Shown: one piece after another, positions 31,654 to 39,893 of the stretch
How the letters are laid out: each line of letters begins with the position of its first letter
Numbering within the stretch: position 1 is the stretch's first letter
NCBI RefSeq assembly: GCF_014190915.1
Contig: NZ_JACHVU010000002.1
Coordinates: 1-64,000, forward strand
Direction of reading: 5' to 3'
DNA: 64,000 nucleotides
DNA from: Mycolicibacterium iranicum
GTDB lineage: Bacteria > Actinomycetota > Actinomycetes > Mycobacteriales > Mycobacteriaceae
Made by a program: the position numbers and the translations under genes
The notes under the pieces: model-generated
The model's input: only the letters and a program-made list of their open reading frames with translations
Database searches by the model: none
What the model was told of the DNA's origin: nothing

Positions 31654-32565
31654 GTGACCGACCCGCACGTTCTGACCCTGAACCTGCCCCACCTCGACGT
31701 CACCGCGTTGGCCTGGGGTCCGCCGGACGGGCGTCTGGCGTTGTGCCTGCACGGCTTTCCCGACAGCGCGTGGGGATGGCAGAATCTGGCGCCGTTGCTG
31801 GCCGAGCGCGGACTGCGGGTGGTCGCCCCGTTCGCGCGCGGCTATGCCCCGACCGGACCCGCGCCCGACGGTGACTACCACATCGGCGCCCTGATGTACG
31901 ACGCGCTGGCGGTGTACCGGGAGCTGGGCGCCCCCCAGGACGCGATCCTGATCGGCCACGACTGGGGAGGATTCGTCGCCAGCGCCATCGCCGCCTATCC
32001 GGAAACCCCGTTCGCCGATCACATCTCGATGGCGGTGGCCCCGATCGGCGCGCTCAGCCGCACCCGGGGGCCCATCGCGCGGCAGGTGCGCATGCTGCCG
32101 CGGCAGCTGCGCAACAGCTGGTACATCATGTTCTTCCAGCTGCCCCTACTGCCCGAACGGCTGCTTCCGCAGATCATCCCGAGGCTGTGGCAGGACTGGG
32201 GCCCCCGCGGTTACGACACCGCCGCCGAGCTCGAGCAGGCCCTCGCGGCACTGCCCACCGCGGCGCACCGGGAGGCGGCGGTGGCCTACTACCGGGCGAT
32301 GGTGAGGCCGTCGCGCCCGGACCCCAAGTATGCGGATCTGCACCGGTGGTGTTTCGAGATGCCCCGGGTTCCGCTCCTGCATCTGCAGGGGGAGGAGGAT
32401 GGCGCGATGGAGGCCGAGTACGCCGAACCGATCGCGACGGTGCTGCCGACCGGCAGTCGCGTCGACTTCGTCCCGGCAGCCGGGCATTTCCTGCACATCG
32501 AGCGTCCGCAGATCGTGGCCGAGGCGATGCTCGACTACCTCGGTGCCCGCCAGGGTCCGCGCTAA
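31654..32565 (+). CDS. Alpha/beta-fold hydrolase (epoxide hydrolase/haloalkane dehalogenase-like)
   Basis: Hydrolase of 303 residues. The oxyanion region is LCLHGFPDSAWGWQNLAP and the nucleophile elbow is LIGHDWGGFVAS, with Asp as nucleophile as in epoxide hydrolases and dehalogenases. The late His lies in AAGHFLHIERPQ. A helical cap occupies about residues 125-230. The start GTG 31654 is supported by the TATCAT box. Its stop TAA is reused in the lpqL -10 box. The natural substrate is unknown. Confidence 0.88.
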   Translation: MTDPHVLTLNLPHLDVTALAWGPPDGRLALCLHGFPDSAWGWQNLAPLLAERGLRVVAPFARGYAPTGPAPDGDYHIGALMYDALAVYRELGAPQDAILIGHDWGGFVASAIAAYPETPFADHISMAVAPIGALSRTRGPIARQVRMLPRQLRNSWYIMFFQLPLLPERLLPQIIPRLWQDWGPRGYDTAAELEQALAALPTAAHREAAVAYYRAMVRPSRPDPKYADLHRWCFEMPRVPLLHLQGEEDGAMEAEYAEPIATVLPTGSRVDFVPAAGHFLHIERPQIVAEAMLDYLGARQGPR

Positions 32566-32568
32566 CGT
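32563..32568 (+). promoter_or_regulatory. lpqL -10 box built on the upstream stop codon
   Basis: TAACGT: the first three bases are the hydrolase stop codon. It ends 7 bases before GTG 32576, which starts lpqL, matching a leaderless promoter. Confidence 0.6.
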
Positions 32569-32575
32569 GGTGGGC

Positions 32576-34078
32576 GTGACCCGGAAGAGACTGTCGGCCG
32601 CGTTCGTAGCGGCCGTGCTGGCCGTCGGCGGCTGCGCTGCGAACGACCCGGAGCCTGGTTCCCAGCCGCAGCCAGATCCGAGCTCCGCGACACAGTTCGC
32701 CGACGAGCTGTCGAAGAAGGTCACCGCCGACGCGATGATGGCGCACCTGACGAAGCTGCAGGAGATCGCCGACGCCCACGGCGGCAACCGCGCGCTGGGA
32801 CGTCCGGGGTACGACGCGAGCGTCGACTACGTCGCCGCCACGTTGCGGGACAAGGGTTTCGACGTCCAGACGCCGGAGTTCGAGGTCAAGATCCCGTGGG
32901 CGGACGAGCCGTCGCTGACGGTGGCGGGCAGCACGGTGGAGGCCAAGCCGCTGCAGTACACCGTCGGCACCCCGCAGGGCGGCATCTCGGGGCCGCTGGT
33001 GGCCGCGCGCGTCGAGGACACGCCCGGATGCACCGCCGACGACTACGACGGTTTGCCGCTCGACGGCGCAGTCGTCCTGGTCGACCGCGGCTCCTGCCCT
33101 TTCGGCCAGAAGCAGTCCGTGGCCGCCGAGCGGGGCGCGGTGGCCCTGATCGTCGCGAACAATCAGGACGACGACGACATGTCCGGGAGCACCCTCGGCG
33201 ACACCACCGACGTGAAGATCCCGGCCGTCAGCGTCACGAAAGCGGCCGGCGCGGATCTCCGCGGACGCCGACAGGCTGCGGTCGAACTCACCCTGAACGC
33301 GGGCGTGCGCGTCGAGCGCACCCGCAATGTGATCGCGCAGACCACGACGGGCTCGACCGCCGACGTCGTGATGGTCGGCGCCCACCTCGACAGCGTCCCG
33401 GAGGGGCCGGGCATCAACGACAACGGCTCCGGGGTGGCCGCGGTTCTGGAAACCGCTGTGCAGCTGGGAAGTTCGCCGCAGGTCACGAACGCGGTCCGGT
33501 TCGGATTCTGGGGCGCCGAGGAGACCGGGCTGCTCGGCTCGAACGACTACGTCGCCTCCCTCGACACCGAAGCGCTCAAGGACATCGCGCTGTATCTGAA
33601 CTTCGACATGGTGGGCTCACCGAATCCGGGTTACTTCACCTATGACGGTGACCAGTCGGCGCCGCCGAACCCCGAAGAGGGCGTAGCCCGGGTGCCCGAG
33701 GGTTCGGCCGGCATCGAGCGGACACTGATGGGCTATCTCGATCGTGCCGGTAAGCCCGGTCAGGACACGTCGTTCGACGGCAGGTCCGACTACGACGGGT
33801 TCACCCGGGCGGGAGTGCCTGCGGGGGGCCTGTTCTCGGGCGCCGAGGAGAAGATGTCCGCCGAGCAGGCCGAGCTGTGGGGCGGCGACGCCGACCAGCC
33901 GTTTGACCCGAACTATCACAAGGCGTCCGACACCCTGGAGCAGATCGACACCGCCGCGCTGCAGATCCACGGCAGCGGCGTCGGATACGCGGTGGGGCTC
34001 TACGCCCAGGATCAGAGCGGCCGCAACGGTATTCCGGTGCGCGAGATCCGTACCCGGCATCAGTTGACCACGCCGTGA
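32576..34078 (+). CDS. lpqL: M28-family aminopeptidase lipoprotein LpqL
   Basis: Secreted zinc aminopeptidase anchored as a lipoprotein. From GTG 32576 it has 500 residues, as in M. tuberculosis LpqL. The signal peptide ends in the lipobox VGGC (Cys about 20). A protease-associated domain (about 130-230, VVLVDRGSCPFGQK) is inserted before the peptidase part. Zinc-site motifs are GAHLDSV, NDNGSG, FWGAEETG, NFDMVGSP and the late NYHKASDT. GTG 32576 was preferred to nearby upstream GTGs because of the leaderless box. Its stop overlaps the start of a paralogue (GTGA). Confidence 0.95.
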   Translation: MTRKRLSAAFVAAVLAVGGCAANDPEPGSQPQPDPSSATQFADELSKKVTADAMMAHLTKLQEIADAHGGNRALGRPGYDASVDYVAATLRDKGFDVQTPEFEVKIPWADEPSLTVAGSTVEAKPLQYTVGTPQGGISGPLVAARVEDTPGCTADDYDGLPLDGAVVLVDRGSCPFGQKQSVAAERGAVALIVANNQDDDDMSGSTLGDTTDVKIPAVSVTKAAGADLRGRRQAAVELTLNAGVRVERTRNVIAQTTTGSTADVVMVGAHLDSVPEGPGINDNGSGVAAVLETAVQLGSSPQVTNAVRFGFWGAEETGLLGSNDYVASLDTEALKDIALYLNFDMVGSPNPGYFTYDGDQSAPPNPEEGVARVPEGSAGIERTLMGYLDRAGKPGQDTSFDGRSDYDGFTRAGVPAGGLFSGAEEKMSAEQAELWGGDADQPFDPNYHKASDTLEQIDTAALQIHGSGVGYAVGLYAQDQSGRNGIPVREIRTRHQLTTP

Positions 34079-35541
34079 GGACGCGCGTCGCCGCGGCCGC
34101 AGCCTCCCTCGCGGTCGTCGGGTTGCTCGCGGCGTGCACGTCCGGTTCGCCCCCGCCGGCCCCCGATCTCGGACCGGATCTGGCCGGCAAGGTGACCGTC
34201 GACGGCGTCTACGCACATCTGGTGAAGCTGCAGGAGATCGCCGACGCCCACGACGGCAACCGCGCCGACGGGTCAGCGGGCCACCAGGCCAGTGTGGACT
34301 ATGTGGCGCAGTTGCTGCGCGACAAGGGTTTCGACGTGCAGACGCCGGAATTCCAGCGGCTGTCCGGTTCGCAGGGCGGCAAGCCCGCCCTGACCGTCGC
34401 CGGTCGCTACCACCGTGTCGACCAGGCGTCACTGATGATCACCACCCCGCCGGGCGGGCTCAAGGCCGTCACGCTGCGGCCCCGCAGACCCGCGGGGTGC
34501 ACGGCCGCCGACTACGGTGACAGGTCCGTGGCCGAGGCGATCGCCGTGGTGGACGACACCGGCTGCTCGATCGTCGACAAGCAACGGATCGCCGTGCAGC
34601 AGGGTGCGATCGGGCTGCTCGTCGTGAGTGCCGCCACCCCGGCGCGACCGGTCGGTGCCCCACCCACGCTGTTCTCGCCGGGCTACTTCAACGATCTGAC
34701 GGTGCCCGTCGGCGTCATCGATCCGTCCGCGGATGCGGCGCTGCGCCGCACCGAGACACCGGTGACACTCGTCCTGGACAACAAGCCGGTGATGACGACG
34801 TCACGAAACGTCATCGCCCAGACCAGATCCGGTGACACGGCCAATGTCGTGATGGTGGGTGCCCATCTGGACAGCGTTCAGTCCGGTCCCGGCATCAACG
34901 ACAACGGCTCCGGGGTCGCGGCCGTACTGGAGACCGCATTGCAGCTCGGCGGGGAGTCCCCGGCGGCGAACGCGGTGCGCTTCGCGTTCTGGGGCGCCGA
35001 AGAGGTCTCCATGGACGGTTCGAAGAGTTACCTGAGGTCCTTGGACGAGGACCAACTGGACGACATCGCGCTGTACCTCAACTTCGACATGCTCGGCTCG
35101 CCCAACGCGGGATACTTCACCGACGACGGCGACCAATCCACGCAGACAGGCCAATTCGCGCCGGCACCCGAGGGTAGCGCCGGGATCGAGCGGACCCTGG
35201 CCGGACGGCTGCTGCTGACAGGGATCCGCCCGGCGGACATCCCGCTGCAGCGGGTCACCGACTACGCGCCGTTCCTCGCCGCGGGCGTGCCCGTCGGAGG
35301 TGTCACCACCGGTTCGTCCCAGCGCAAGACACCGGTGCAGGCCCGGCTGTGGGGCGGCCGGGACGGTGTCGCCTTCGATCCGAACTATCACACCCGGCTG
35401 GACAACATCGACAACATCGACCGGGATGCCCTGGGGGTGATGGCGTCGTCGGCGGCGTTCGCGGTGGGCACCTATGCGCAGTCGATCGACGGCGTCAACG
35501 GGGTTCCGGCACGGGATCAGCGGGAGCGGCGTTCGCCCTGA
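34075..35541 (+). CDS. Second M28-family lipoprotein peptidase, LpqL paralogue
   Basis: Lipoprotein peptidase of 488 residues, clearly a duplicate of the preceding LpqL. Shared blocks include LQEIADAHDGNRA, LLRDKGFDVQTPEF, MVGAHLDSV, GINDNGSGVAAVLETAL, FWGAEE and YLNFDML. The lipobox is LLAAC. The metal and catalytic residues are retained, and the late His is in NYHTRLDN. The protease-associated domain has diverged most and lost the GSCPFG motif (a CSIVDK remnant remains). It starts at GTG 34075 within the lpqL stop. M. tuberculosis has a different lipoprotein gene (lpqM) in this position. Confidence 0.92.
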   Translation: MRTRVAAAAASLAVVGLLAACTSGSPPPAPDLGPDLAGKVTVDGVYAHLVKLQEIADAHDGNRADGSAGHQASVDYVAQLLRDKGFDVQTPEFQRLSGSQGGKPALTVAGRYHRVDQASLMITTPPGGLKAVTLRPRRPAGCTAADYGDRSVAEAIAVVDDTGCSIVDKQRIAVQQGAIGLLVVSAATPARPVGAPPTLFSPGYFNDLTVPVGVIDPSADAALRRTETPVTLVLDNKPVMTTSRNVIAQTRSGDTANVVMVGAHLDSVQSGPGINDNGSGVAAVLETALQLGGESPAANAVRFAFWGAEEVSMDGSKSYLRSLDEDQLDDIALYLNFDMLGSPNAGYFTDDGDQSTQTGQFAPAPEGSAGIERTLAGRLLLTGIRPADIPLQRVTDYAPFLAAGVPVGGVTTGSSQRKTPVQARLWGGRDGVAFDPNYHTRLDNIDNIDRDALGVMASSAAFAVGTYAQSIDGVNGVPARDQRERRSP

Positions 35542-36790
35542 AGCCGAGCAGCCGCATGCCGTGGTAGATCAGCAGTGCGGCGATCGACCCGAGGGCGATA
35601 CCGGTGAACGTGAGACTACCTGCGCTCCAGGTGAAGTCGGCGATACCGATGATGAGGGGGATGGCCGCGGTCATCTGGTTGATCGGCTTGCCGAAGTCGA
35701 CGTGATTGGTCAGCCAGATGCGCACCCCCAGGATCCCGACCAGGCCGTAGAGCACGACCGTGGCGCCGCCGAGAACACCGGCCGGGATGGCGACGATGAC
35801 CGCACCGACCTTGGGGCACAGGGACAACACGATCGCGACCGCGGCGGCCACCCAGTAGGCCGCCGTCGAGTAGACGCGGGTCGCGGCCATCACGCCGATG
35901 TTCTCGGCGTAGGTCGTCGTCGCCGATCCACCTCCGAAACCTGCCAGCGTCGTCGCGACGCCGTCGGCGGCCAGTGCGCGCCCCATCAGCGGGTCCATGT
36001 CGGTGCGCGTCATCTGCCCGACCGACTTGACGTGCCCGATGTTCTCGGCGATCAGCGCGATGACGGCGGGCAGGAACAACGGCAGCACCGACAGCGAGAA
36101 CTGCGGCGCCTGGAAGTCGGGTAGCCCGATCCAGGGCGCGGCCGCGATGGCCGAAGTGTCGACGTCGCCGAGAACGAGTGCGAGGACGTAGCCGGCGACG
36201 ACGGCCACGAAGATCGCCAGCCTGCCGATCATGCCGCGGAACAACGCGAGAACGGCCACCATCAGAACCAGCGTCACCAGCCCGAGCAGCGGACCCTTCT
36301 CGAAGTTGGCCTTCGCCGCGGGCGCGAGGTTGAACCCGATCAGCGCGACGATCGCGCCCGTCACGATCGGCGGGAGCGTCAGGTCGAGCCAGCGGGTGCC
36401 GACGACGTGGACGACGCCGCCGACGAGGATCAGCAGCACCCCGACCGCGACGATCCCGCCGAGCGCGCTGCCGGTGCCCTCGGAGGCGACCGCGGCGGTG
36501 ACGGGCGCGATCACCGAAAAACTCGAGCCCAGGTAGCTGGGCAGCCGGTTTCCGGTGATCAGCAGGAACAGGATGGTGCCGACGCCGGAGAACAGCAGCG
36601 TGGTGGCCGGCGGAAATCCGGTCAGCACCGGAACCAGGAATGTGGCGCCGAACATCGCGACGACGTGCTGGGCGCCCAGACCGACGGTGCGCGACCAGCT
36701 CAGGCGCTCGCCGGGGCCGACGACAAAATCCGGATCGGATCGCGAATCCACACGGTTCCAGGTGAACGACACCCAGCGACTACACACCAT
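35495..36790 (-). CDS. NCS2-family nucleobase permease (uracil/xanthine)
   Basis: Proton-coupled nucleobase importer of 431 residues with about 13-14 helices. NCS2 landmarks are LSWSRTVGLGAQHVVAMFGATFLVP, PSYLGSSFSVIAP, the LIAENIGHVKSVGQMT motif with the substrate-contact Glu, and GFGGGSATTTYAENIGVMAAT. It is closest in pattern to the UraA/RutG branch, so uracil is the first candidate. ATG 36790 lies inside the end of the APC gene (11-base overlap). An in-frame GTG six codons later is possible. The C-terminus overlaps the LpqL paralogue by 47 bases, convergent. Confidence 0.92.
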   Translation of the reverse strand: MVCSRWVSFTWNRVDSRSDPDFVVGPGERLSWSRTVGLGAQHVVAMFGATFLVPVLTGFPPATTLLFSGVGTILFLLITGNRLPSYLGSSFSVIAPVTAAVASEGTGSALGGIVAVGVLLILVGGVVHVVGTRWLDLTLPPIVTGAIVALIGFNLAPAAKANFEKGPLLGLVTLVLMVAVLALFRGMIGRLAIFVAVVAGYVLALVLGDVDTSAIAAAPWIGLPDFQAPQFSLSVLPLFLPAVIALIAENIGHVKSVGQMTRTDMDPLMGRALAADGVATTLAGFGGGSATTTYAENIGVMAATRVYSTAAYWVAAAVAIVLSLCPKVGAVIVAIPAGVLGGATVVLYGLVGILGVRIWLTNHVDFGKPINQMTAAIPLIIGIADFTWSAGSLTFTGIALGSIAALLIYHGMRLLGFRANAAPADPVPEPR

Positions 36791-38018
36791 TACGGGAGGC
36801 GCCGCTAGTCGTGTAGGCGATCATGCCGACCACGACGACCGCCGCACCCGCACCCACCGCGGCGGCGGGCAGCGTGAATGCCAGTGTCAGACAGCCGATC
36901 AACCCCACCGCGGGCACGAGCCGCGCGCCCAGGGTCCAGGCCGCGGCGTTCGCGATCGCATAGTAGAGCAGCACGCCGAACGACGAGAACCCGATCGCGC
37001 TGCGCACGTCGACCACCGCAGCGACCAGCGCGACGACCACGCCAACGGCGATCTCGGCGTGGTGCGGGGTGCCGTGTCGGGGGTGCACCGCGGCGAGCGT
37101 GTGCGGCAGATACCGGTCTCGCGCCATCGCCAGCGTCGTGCGCGACACCCCGAGCAGCAGGGCCAGCAGGGCCCCGAGTGCGGCGATCGCGGCCCCGACG
37201 GCGACCACCGGGCTCAGCGCCGGTACGCCCGCCGCGCGCACGGCCTCCGACAGCGGAGCCGCCGCCGCGGCCAACCCGGAGCTACCCAACTGCGCGAGCA
37301 CCGAGACGGCGACCACCGCGTAGACGACCAGGGCGATGCCCAGCGCCACGGCGATCGCGCGGGGGATCGTCCTGGCCGGGTCGCGGACCTCTTCACCCAG
37401 CGTCGCGATACGCGCGTAACCGGCGAAGGCGAAGAACAGCAGGCCCGCCGACTGCAGCACACCGTAGGGCGTGACGTCGGCGCCCGGCGCGAGCCGGGCG
37501 GCGTCTGCGTCACCGGACCCGAGAAGGACGGCCACGACAACGGCGAGCAGGGTGAGCACCACCGCGACGATGACGCGGGTCAGCGCCGCGGACCGCTGCA
37601 CGCCGGCGTAGCTGAGCGCCGTCAGCGCGAGCACGGCGGCCACGGCGACCGTGTTGGCGTGCTCGGGCCAGGTGTAGTAGCCGACGGTGAGAGCCATGGC
37701 CGCACACGACGCGGTCTTGCCGACCACGAAACTCCACCCCGCGGTGTGACCCCAGAACGGGCTCAGGCGCTCGCGTCCGTAGACGTAGGTGCCACCGGAC
37801 TGCGGGTACCGCGCCGCCAGCCGGGCCGACGACATCGCGTTGCACACCGCGACCACCGCGGCGATGGCCAGGCCGAGGAGCATCCCTGTGCCCGCGGCGG
37901 CCGCGGCGGGGGACAGCGCAACGAAGATCCCGGCCCCGACCATGGAACCCAGGCCGAGGGTGACGGTGTCACGGAGCCCGAGACGCCGGTACAGCACCGG
38001 TTCGTCGGGCGGGGTCAT
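36780..38018 (-). CDS. APC-superfamily amino acid/polyamine permease
   Basis: Transporter of 412 residues with about 12 helices. It opens with RRLGLRDTVTLGLGSMVGAGIFVAL, the glycine-rich first helix of the APC fold, followed by LAARYPQSGGTYVYGRE and, in helix 6, LLFFAFAGYARIATLGEEVRDPARTIPRA. The substrate is probably an amino acid or amine. It is translationally linked to the NCS2 permease and lies four bases after a small membrane-protein gene, all on the minus strand. Confidence 0.9.
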   Translation of the reverse strand: MTPPDEPVLYRRLGLRDTVTLGLGSMVGAGIFVALSPAAAAAGTGMLLGLAIAAVVAVCNAMSSARLAARYPQSGGTYVYGRERLSPFWGHTAGWSFVVGKTASCAAMALTVGYYTWPEHANTVAVAAVLALTALSYAGVQRSAALTRVIVAVVLTLLAVVVAVLLGSGDADAARLAPGADVTPYGVLQSAGLLFFAFAGYARIATLGEEVRDPARTIPRAIAVALGIALVVYAVVAVSVLAQLGSSGLAAAAAPLSEAVRAAGVPALSPVVAVGAAIAALGALLALLLGVSRTTLAMARDRYLPHTLAAVHPRHGTPHHAEIAVGVVVALVAAVVDVRSAIGFSSFGVLLYYAIANAAAWTLGARLVPAVGLIGCLTLAFTLPAAAVGAGAAVVVVGMIAYTTSGASRNGV

Positions 38019-38021
38019 CGG

Positions 38022-38288
38022 TCAGCGGTTGCGGGCGACGTTCGCAAGCATGTAGCCCAGGTAGGCGACCAGGCCGACGAGCGCCAGCTTGCGGGTCTTC
38101 GGGGACGCGATGCCGAGCCCCACCGCCGTTTCGAGGGCGCCGTCGATGTACACGTGCTGCCGGGTGTTCGTCGGGAACGCCTGCTTGGTGAGGTCCTCGT
38201 AGAGGTGCGGGGCGACGAAGTGGGACAGACCGGTTCCGGCCAGAGCCAGGCCGGCGACGGTGGCGACGCGCGAATTTTCTTTGGGCAC
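38022..38288 (-). CDS. Small conserved membrane protein
   Basis: Protein of 88 residues with two hydrophobic segments (about 8-25 and 65-84) around a polar centre containing SHFVAPHLYEDLTKQAFP. It resembles small DoxX-like or four-helix relatives but is too short for a firm call. The start is GTG 38288 with a leaderless TACTAT box 6 bases upstream. It precedes the two permease genes and probably shares their transcript. Confidence 0.7.
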   Translation of the reverse strand: MPKENSRVATVAGLALAGTGLSHFVAPHLYEDLTKQAFPTNTRQHVYIDGALETAVGLGIASPKTRKLALVGLVAYLGYMLANVARNR

Positions 38289-38294
38289 AGCCGG

Positions 38295-38300
38295 ATAGTA
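38295..38300 (-). promoter_or_regulatory. Leaderless -10 box of the small membrane-protein/permease unit
   Basis: TACTAT on the minus strand, 6 bases before GTG 38288. Confidence 0.6.
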
Positions 38301-38321
38301 GTGGACGGCCGGCTGTTGTCG

Positions 38322-38363
38322 ACTACCTGATGGCGGCTACCGGATGGCGACTACCTGATGGCG
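38322..38363. repeat. Three tandem 14-bp repeats across a stop codon
   Basis: ACTACCTGATGGCG at 38322-38335, GCTACCGGATGGCG at 38336-38349 and ACTACCTGATGGCG again at 38350-38363. The rightmost copy holds the monooxygenase stop codon (38351-38353) and its last codons; the others extend into the intergenic region. As 14 is not a multiple of three, copy-number change would leave the protein end unaffected while altering spacing. Confidence 0.85.
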
Positions 38364-39838
38364 TAGTCGGTGATCGGGAAGTCCGAGGCCTCGCGGATCG
38401 CGTCCTTGGTCGAGGTCGGCCGCAGCAGCGTCGGCTCACCGGCCGGGTTGAAGTAGTACGACCGGGCCGACTCGCAGCTGCCGTTGAGGAACAGCGAGTC
38501 GCCCAGCAGTTCGGTCATCCGGTCCAGGTAGCGGGTGTTGGCGTCCTCGGTGATCTCGAACGTCGTTGCGCCGCGGCGCTTCAACTCGCCGAAGAGGCGG
38601 TCCATGTGCCGCATCTGGTATTCCATCGTGTTGAAGAAGTTCAGACCGAGGAACGCATACGGGCTGGCCAGCGACAGGTAGTTCGGGAAGTACGGCATCG
38701 AGACGCCCTGGTAGGCCTGGAACCGGGTTTCGCGCCACCACTTGCCGAGGTTGCGTCCCTCGCGGCCGATGACCTCGATGGCGGGGAAATTCGCTTCCCA
38801 CAGGTCGAAGCCGGTGGCCAGCACCAGCGTGTCGATGGTGGTCTTGGTGCCGTCCTTGTTGACGATGCCGTCGGCTTCGACACGCTCGATCCCGTTGTCC
38901 TGCAGGTGAACATGGGGTTTCGTGAAGGTGCGGTAGTAGCTGTTGGAGAACGTGGGCCGCTTGCAGCCGAAGTCGTAGTCAGGTGTCAGCTTGGCCCGAA
39001 GCTCCTTGTCGCGGATCACGGCGAAGCGGAACATCTTGGCCAGATCGCCGGCGGCGATGTTGAACCTGCCGCGGGTCTGCCGGTTGCGCAGCACCGCGAC
39101 CGAGACCATGAGCTCGTAGATGGTGTCGGTGATGGCCCGAATGATGCGCTGCGTCACCGGAACCCGCGCGAACAGCCGCTTGCTGCGTTCGGAGAAGCGG
39201 AAGTCGATCTTCGGGACGACCCAGATCGGGGTGCGTTGGTAGACGGTGAGGTCGGCGGCCTTCTTCGCGAGCTCGGGGATGAGCTGGACGGCGGTCGCGC
39301 CGGTGCCGATGATGCCGATCCGCTCGCCGGTCGGGTCGTAGGAGTCGTCCCAGGCGGTGGTGTGGAGGACGCGCCCGTCGAACTCCGTGATGCCGGGGAT
39401 GTCGGGGACGTGCGGCTGCGACAGGAAACCGGTGGCCGTGAGCAGGTATCGGGCGGCGACCGTCTCGCCGTCGGCGAGGCCGACCCGCCAGAGCTGGGCG
39501 TCCTCGTCCCAACGGGCGCCCTCGACGGTGGTGCGGAAGCGGATGTGGCGGCGGACGTCGTACTTGTCGGCGACGTCGTCGGCGTACTGCTTGATCTCGT
39601 TGCCGGTGGAGAACAGTCGAGACCAATTCGGGTTCGGCTCGAAGAAGTACGAGTAGGTGGTCGTGGGGACGTCGACGGCCAGGCCCGGGTAGTGGTTGAC
39701 GTACCAGGTGCCGCCGAGGTCGTCCTCGCGGTCGAGGATCACGAAGTTCTCGATGCCCATCCGCTTGAGCTGGATGGCAGCGCCGATACCCGCGAACCCG
39801 GCTCCCACGATGACCGCGTCGAAGTGCTCCGAAGTCAT
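38351..39838 (-). CDS. Flavin-containing Baeyer-Villiger-type monooxygenase
   Basis: FAD- and NADPH-dependent monooxygenase of 495 residues, related to EthA-type enzymes that turn ketones into esters and activate some thioamides. The first Rossmann motif is GAGFAG (12-17) and the second GTGATA (178-183). Between them is the Baeyer-Villiger fingerprint F-x-G-x-x-x-H-x-x-x-W at 153-163. The substrate is unknown. The start ATG 39838 has a leaderless TACCGT box 6 bases upstream. Its 3' end is embedded in the triple 14-bp repeat. No regulator of EthR type is next to it. Confidence 0.95.
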   Translation of the reverse strand: MTSEHFDAVIVGAGFAGIGAAIQLKRMGIENFVILDREDDLGGTWYVNHYPGLAVDVPTTTYSYFFEPNPNWSRLFSTGNEIKQYADDVADKYDVRRHIRFRTTVEGARWDEDAQLWRVGLADGETVAARYLLTATGFLSQPHVPDIPGITEFDGRVLHTTAWDDSYDPTGERIGIIGTGATAVQLIPELAKKAADLTVYQRTPIWVVPKIDFRFSERSKRLFARVPVTQRIIRAITDTIYELMVSVAVLRNRQTRGRFNIAAGDLAKMFRFAVIRDKELRAKLTPDYDFGCKRPTFSNSYYRTFTKPHVHLQDNGIERVEADGIVNKDGTKTTIDTLVLATGFDLWEANFPAIEVIGREGRNLGKWWRETRFQAYQGVSMPYFPNYLSLASPYAFLGLNFFNTMEYQMRHMDRLFGELKRRGATTFEITEDANTRYLDRMTELLGDSLFLNGSCESARSYYFNPAGEPTLLRPTSTKDAIREASDFPITDYAIR

Positions 39839-39844
39839 GGCTGA

Positions 39845-39850
39845 ACGGTA
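39845..39850 (-). promoter_or_regulatory. Leaderless -10 box of the monooxygenase gene
   Basis: TACCGT on the minus strand, 6 bases before ATG 39838. Confidence 0.6.
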
Positions 39851-39893
39851 CCCGAGGTATCGGTGTCGCGAGAAACCCCGGCCACCGGAGACG

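Noticed and set aside
38322..38363. CRISPR array
   Set aside because: Only three directly abutting 14-bp units without spacers; a simple tandem repeat.
38330..39844. 504-codon plus-strand frame opposite the monooxygenase
   Set aside because: Compositionally a shadow; the opposite strand carries complete FAD, NADPH and Baeyer-Villiger motifs.
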